A stretch of DNA of 6,881 nucleotides from NCBI GenBank assembly GCA_937942105.1, contig CALDFS010000045.1:1-6881 (forward strand). Reading direction: 5' to 3'. Below the pieces are notes generated by a model, which saw nothing but the letters and a program-made list of their open reading frames with translations, was not told the DNA's origin and ran no database searches. Origin of the DNA: an uncultured Ruminococcus sp. Lineage in GTDB: Bacteria; Bacillota; Clostridia; Oscillospirales; Ruminococcaceae. The first letter of the stretch is position 1. Each line of letters begins with the position of its first letter. Both the position numbers and the translations under genes were made by a program. Shown piece after piece: positions 5,699-6,881 of the stretch.

Positions 5699-6881
5699 TT
5701 ATAGCTTCTTTATCTTAGCATAGTTTGCCATTATCTTCTTGGTTCCTACCTTTTCAAAGGCTATTTCAAGCATTGTGTCGTTAGACATTGCAGTGGCTTT
5801 CAGCACAATTCCCTCGCCGAAGATATTGTGATATACCCTTTCGCCGACCGAGAAGCTCTGAGCCGAAGCCGCTACGCCTGACGCTGGGCGGGATGCCCTA
5901 AGCTTCTCCATCTGGGAAGCAAACGGCGAAACCGTGGGTTCGTGCCTGCGCTCTGTCTTTACAGGGTCAACAGCCGTTTTTTCAGACTGCTTATCTACGG
6001 TTGCGTCGGGAAGCTCGGAAATAAACCTTGATTGCTTGTTAAAGCTGGTCGAGCCGAAAAGCATTCTCTGCTGGGCAGAGCTTAAGTAAAGCCGCTTTCT
6101 TGCCCTTGTTATGGCGACGTATGCAAGCCGCCTTTCTTCCTCAATATCCGCTTCGGAATCAAGGCTGCGCGAGCTTGGGAAAATATTTTCCTCCATGCCA
6201 ACAACAAAAACATTGTCAAATTCCAAGCCCTTGGCGGCGTGAACCGTCATTAAAACTACGCAGTCATCCTCGGGGTTCATTTCGTCAAGATCGGTATAAA
6301 GGGCGATTTCCTCTAAGAAGCCGGAAAGCGAAGGCTCCTCGGCGTCCTGATAGTAATTCATCATGGTGGATTTAAGCTCGTTTATGTTTTCGAGTCGGGC
6401 AGCACCCTCTTCACCAAGCGACTGCATATATGTCTGATACCCCGATTTTTCCATAAGCTCATCCAGCAGCTCGGGAAGGGGTATCAGCTCTGAATGTTCC
6501 TTCAGCTCGTCGAACATCCCGGCAAGCTGAGTCAGCTTCAGGCTCGTGCGCGAAAGCATGGGGATATCCTGCGCAGTGCGCATTATCTGCAGCGGCGATT
6601 CGCCGAGATTTCCCGATATCTGCTCCAAAAGGTCAACGCTGGCAGCGCCTATTCCCCGCTTTGGCTCGTTGATAATTCTTTTCAGCCTTAAAATATCGTT
6701 TTCATTGTTGATGACCGACAGGTAGGAAATGATATCCTTTATTTCCTTGCGCTCGTAGAACTTCACTCCGCCGAACACTCTATAGGGGATTCCGCTTGCC
6801 ATAAGCGCGTGTTCAACGGCATTGGATTGTGCGTTCATTCTATAAAGCACTGCGTTTGCGGAGTACTTTCCGCCCGCCTTG
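5699..6881 (-). CDS. pcrA: PcrA/UvrD-type superfamily 1 DNA helicase, C-terminal part (5' end outside window)
   Basis: The last 393 residues of an ATP-dependent 3'-5' DNA helicase that acts in repair and in clearing replication and recombination intermediates. The frame stays open to the window edge and continues family sequence (GGKYSANAVLYRMNAQ), so the GTG at 6850 is not the true start. Counting from the first whole codon in the window, motif IV is YRMNAQ (13-18), GGVKFYERKEIKD (37-49) follows, motif V is LMTVHAAKGLEFD (210-222) and motif VI is EEERRLAYVAITRARK (247-262). A Lys/Glu/Pro-rich linker leads to a PcrA-type C-terminal domain (GERVYHNIFGEGIV, 346-359). That domain points to PcrA rather than Rep. 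The Walker A and B motifs would lie upstream, outside the window. It is the first visible gene of its operon, 22 nt before the EPSPS-like gene. Confidence 0.95.
   Translation of the reverse strand, partial: KAGGKYSANAVLYRMNAQSNAVEHALMASGIPYRVFGGVKFYERKEIKDIISYLSVINNENDILRLKRIINEPKRGIGAASVDLLEQISGNLGESPLQIMRTAQDIPMLSRTSLKLTQLAGMFDELKEHSELIPLPELLDELMEKSGYQTYMQSLGEEGAARLENINELKSTMMNYYQDAEEPSLSGFLEEIALYTDLDEMNPEDDCVVLMTVHAAKGLEFDNVFVVGMEENIFPSSRSLDSEADIEEERRLAYVAITRARKRLYLSSAQQRMLFGSTSFNKQSRFISELPDATVDKQSEKTAVDPVKTERRHEPTVSPFASQMEKLRASRPASGVAASAQSFSVGERVYHNIFGEGIVLKATAMSNDTMLEIAFEKVGTKKIMANYAKIKKL

Noticed and set aside
6848..6850. GTG as the start codon of a short 383-residue helicase
   Set aside because: The frame continues upstream to the window edge with residues expected before motif IV, and a helicase lacking Walker motifs would be unusual.

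Overview
The window looks like ordinary chromosome from a low-to-mid GC, anaerobic, fibre-degrading Firmicute, most likely a clostridial Oscillospiraceae/Ruminococcaceae-type bacterium. The grounds are a lipid-anchored GH10 xylanase, a DUF4364 gene (a family I know mainly from Clostridia), strong GGAGG Shine-Dalgarno sites and a PcrA-type helicase. All six complete or near-complete genes and the partial xylanase lie on the minus strand, so transcription runs from high to low coordinates. There are no tRNA, rRNA, CRISPR or insertion elements, and no gene-free stretch longer than about 75 bases.

Upstream transcription unit (6881 to about 3207): the C-terminal part of a PcrA/UvrD helicase, a full-length EPSP-synthase-fold protein, a DUF4364 winged-helix protein and a YfbR-type HD-domain 5'-deoxynucleotidase. 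Gaps are 22 nt, 28 nt and a 4-nt ATGA overlap, so these four are probably cotranscribed. A small hairpin that includes the yfbR stop codon may end the unit.

Downstream unit (about 3199 to 1): a plausible promoter, then a CDF-family metal transporter with a duplicated C-terminal domain, a DUF3810 membrane protein with an HELSH metalloprotease motif (4-nt gap, no clear ribosome site of its own), and, after 40 nt, a GH10 endo-xylanase lipoprotein cut off by the window edge before its nucleophile motif. Whether the xylanase belongs to this unit cannot be told from the sequence.

The most interesting item is the EPSP-synthase-like gene. It keeps the overall fold signature (KPYID, ADC-x-K, PEFFE...LGG) but has lost most of the residues that make the enzyme work. 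The KS of the PSKS motif is EE, the NSGT loop is CSYA, the RP arginine is glutamate, the catalytic aspartate is serine, KESDR is KSMNN and DHR is DPE. The frame is intact and the gene sits in an apparent operon, so it reads as a maintained pseudoenzyme or a protein with a new function rather than a normal AroA.
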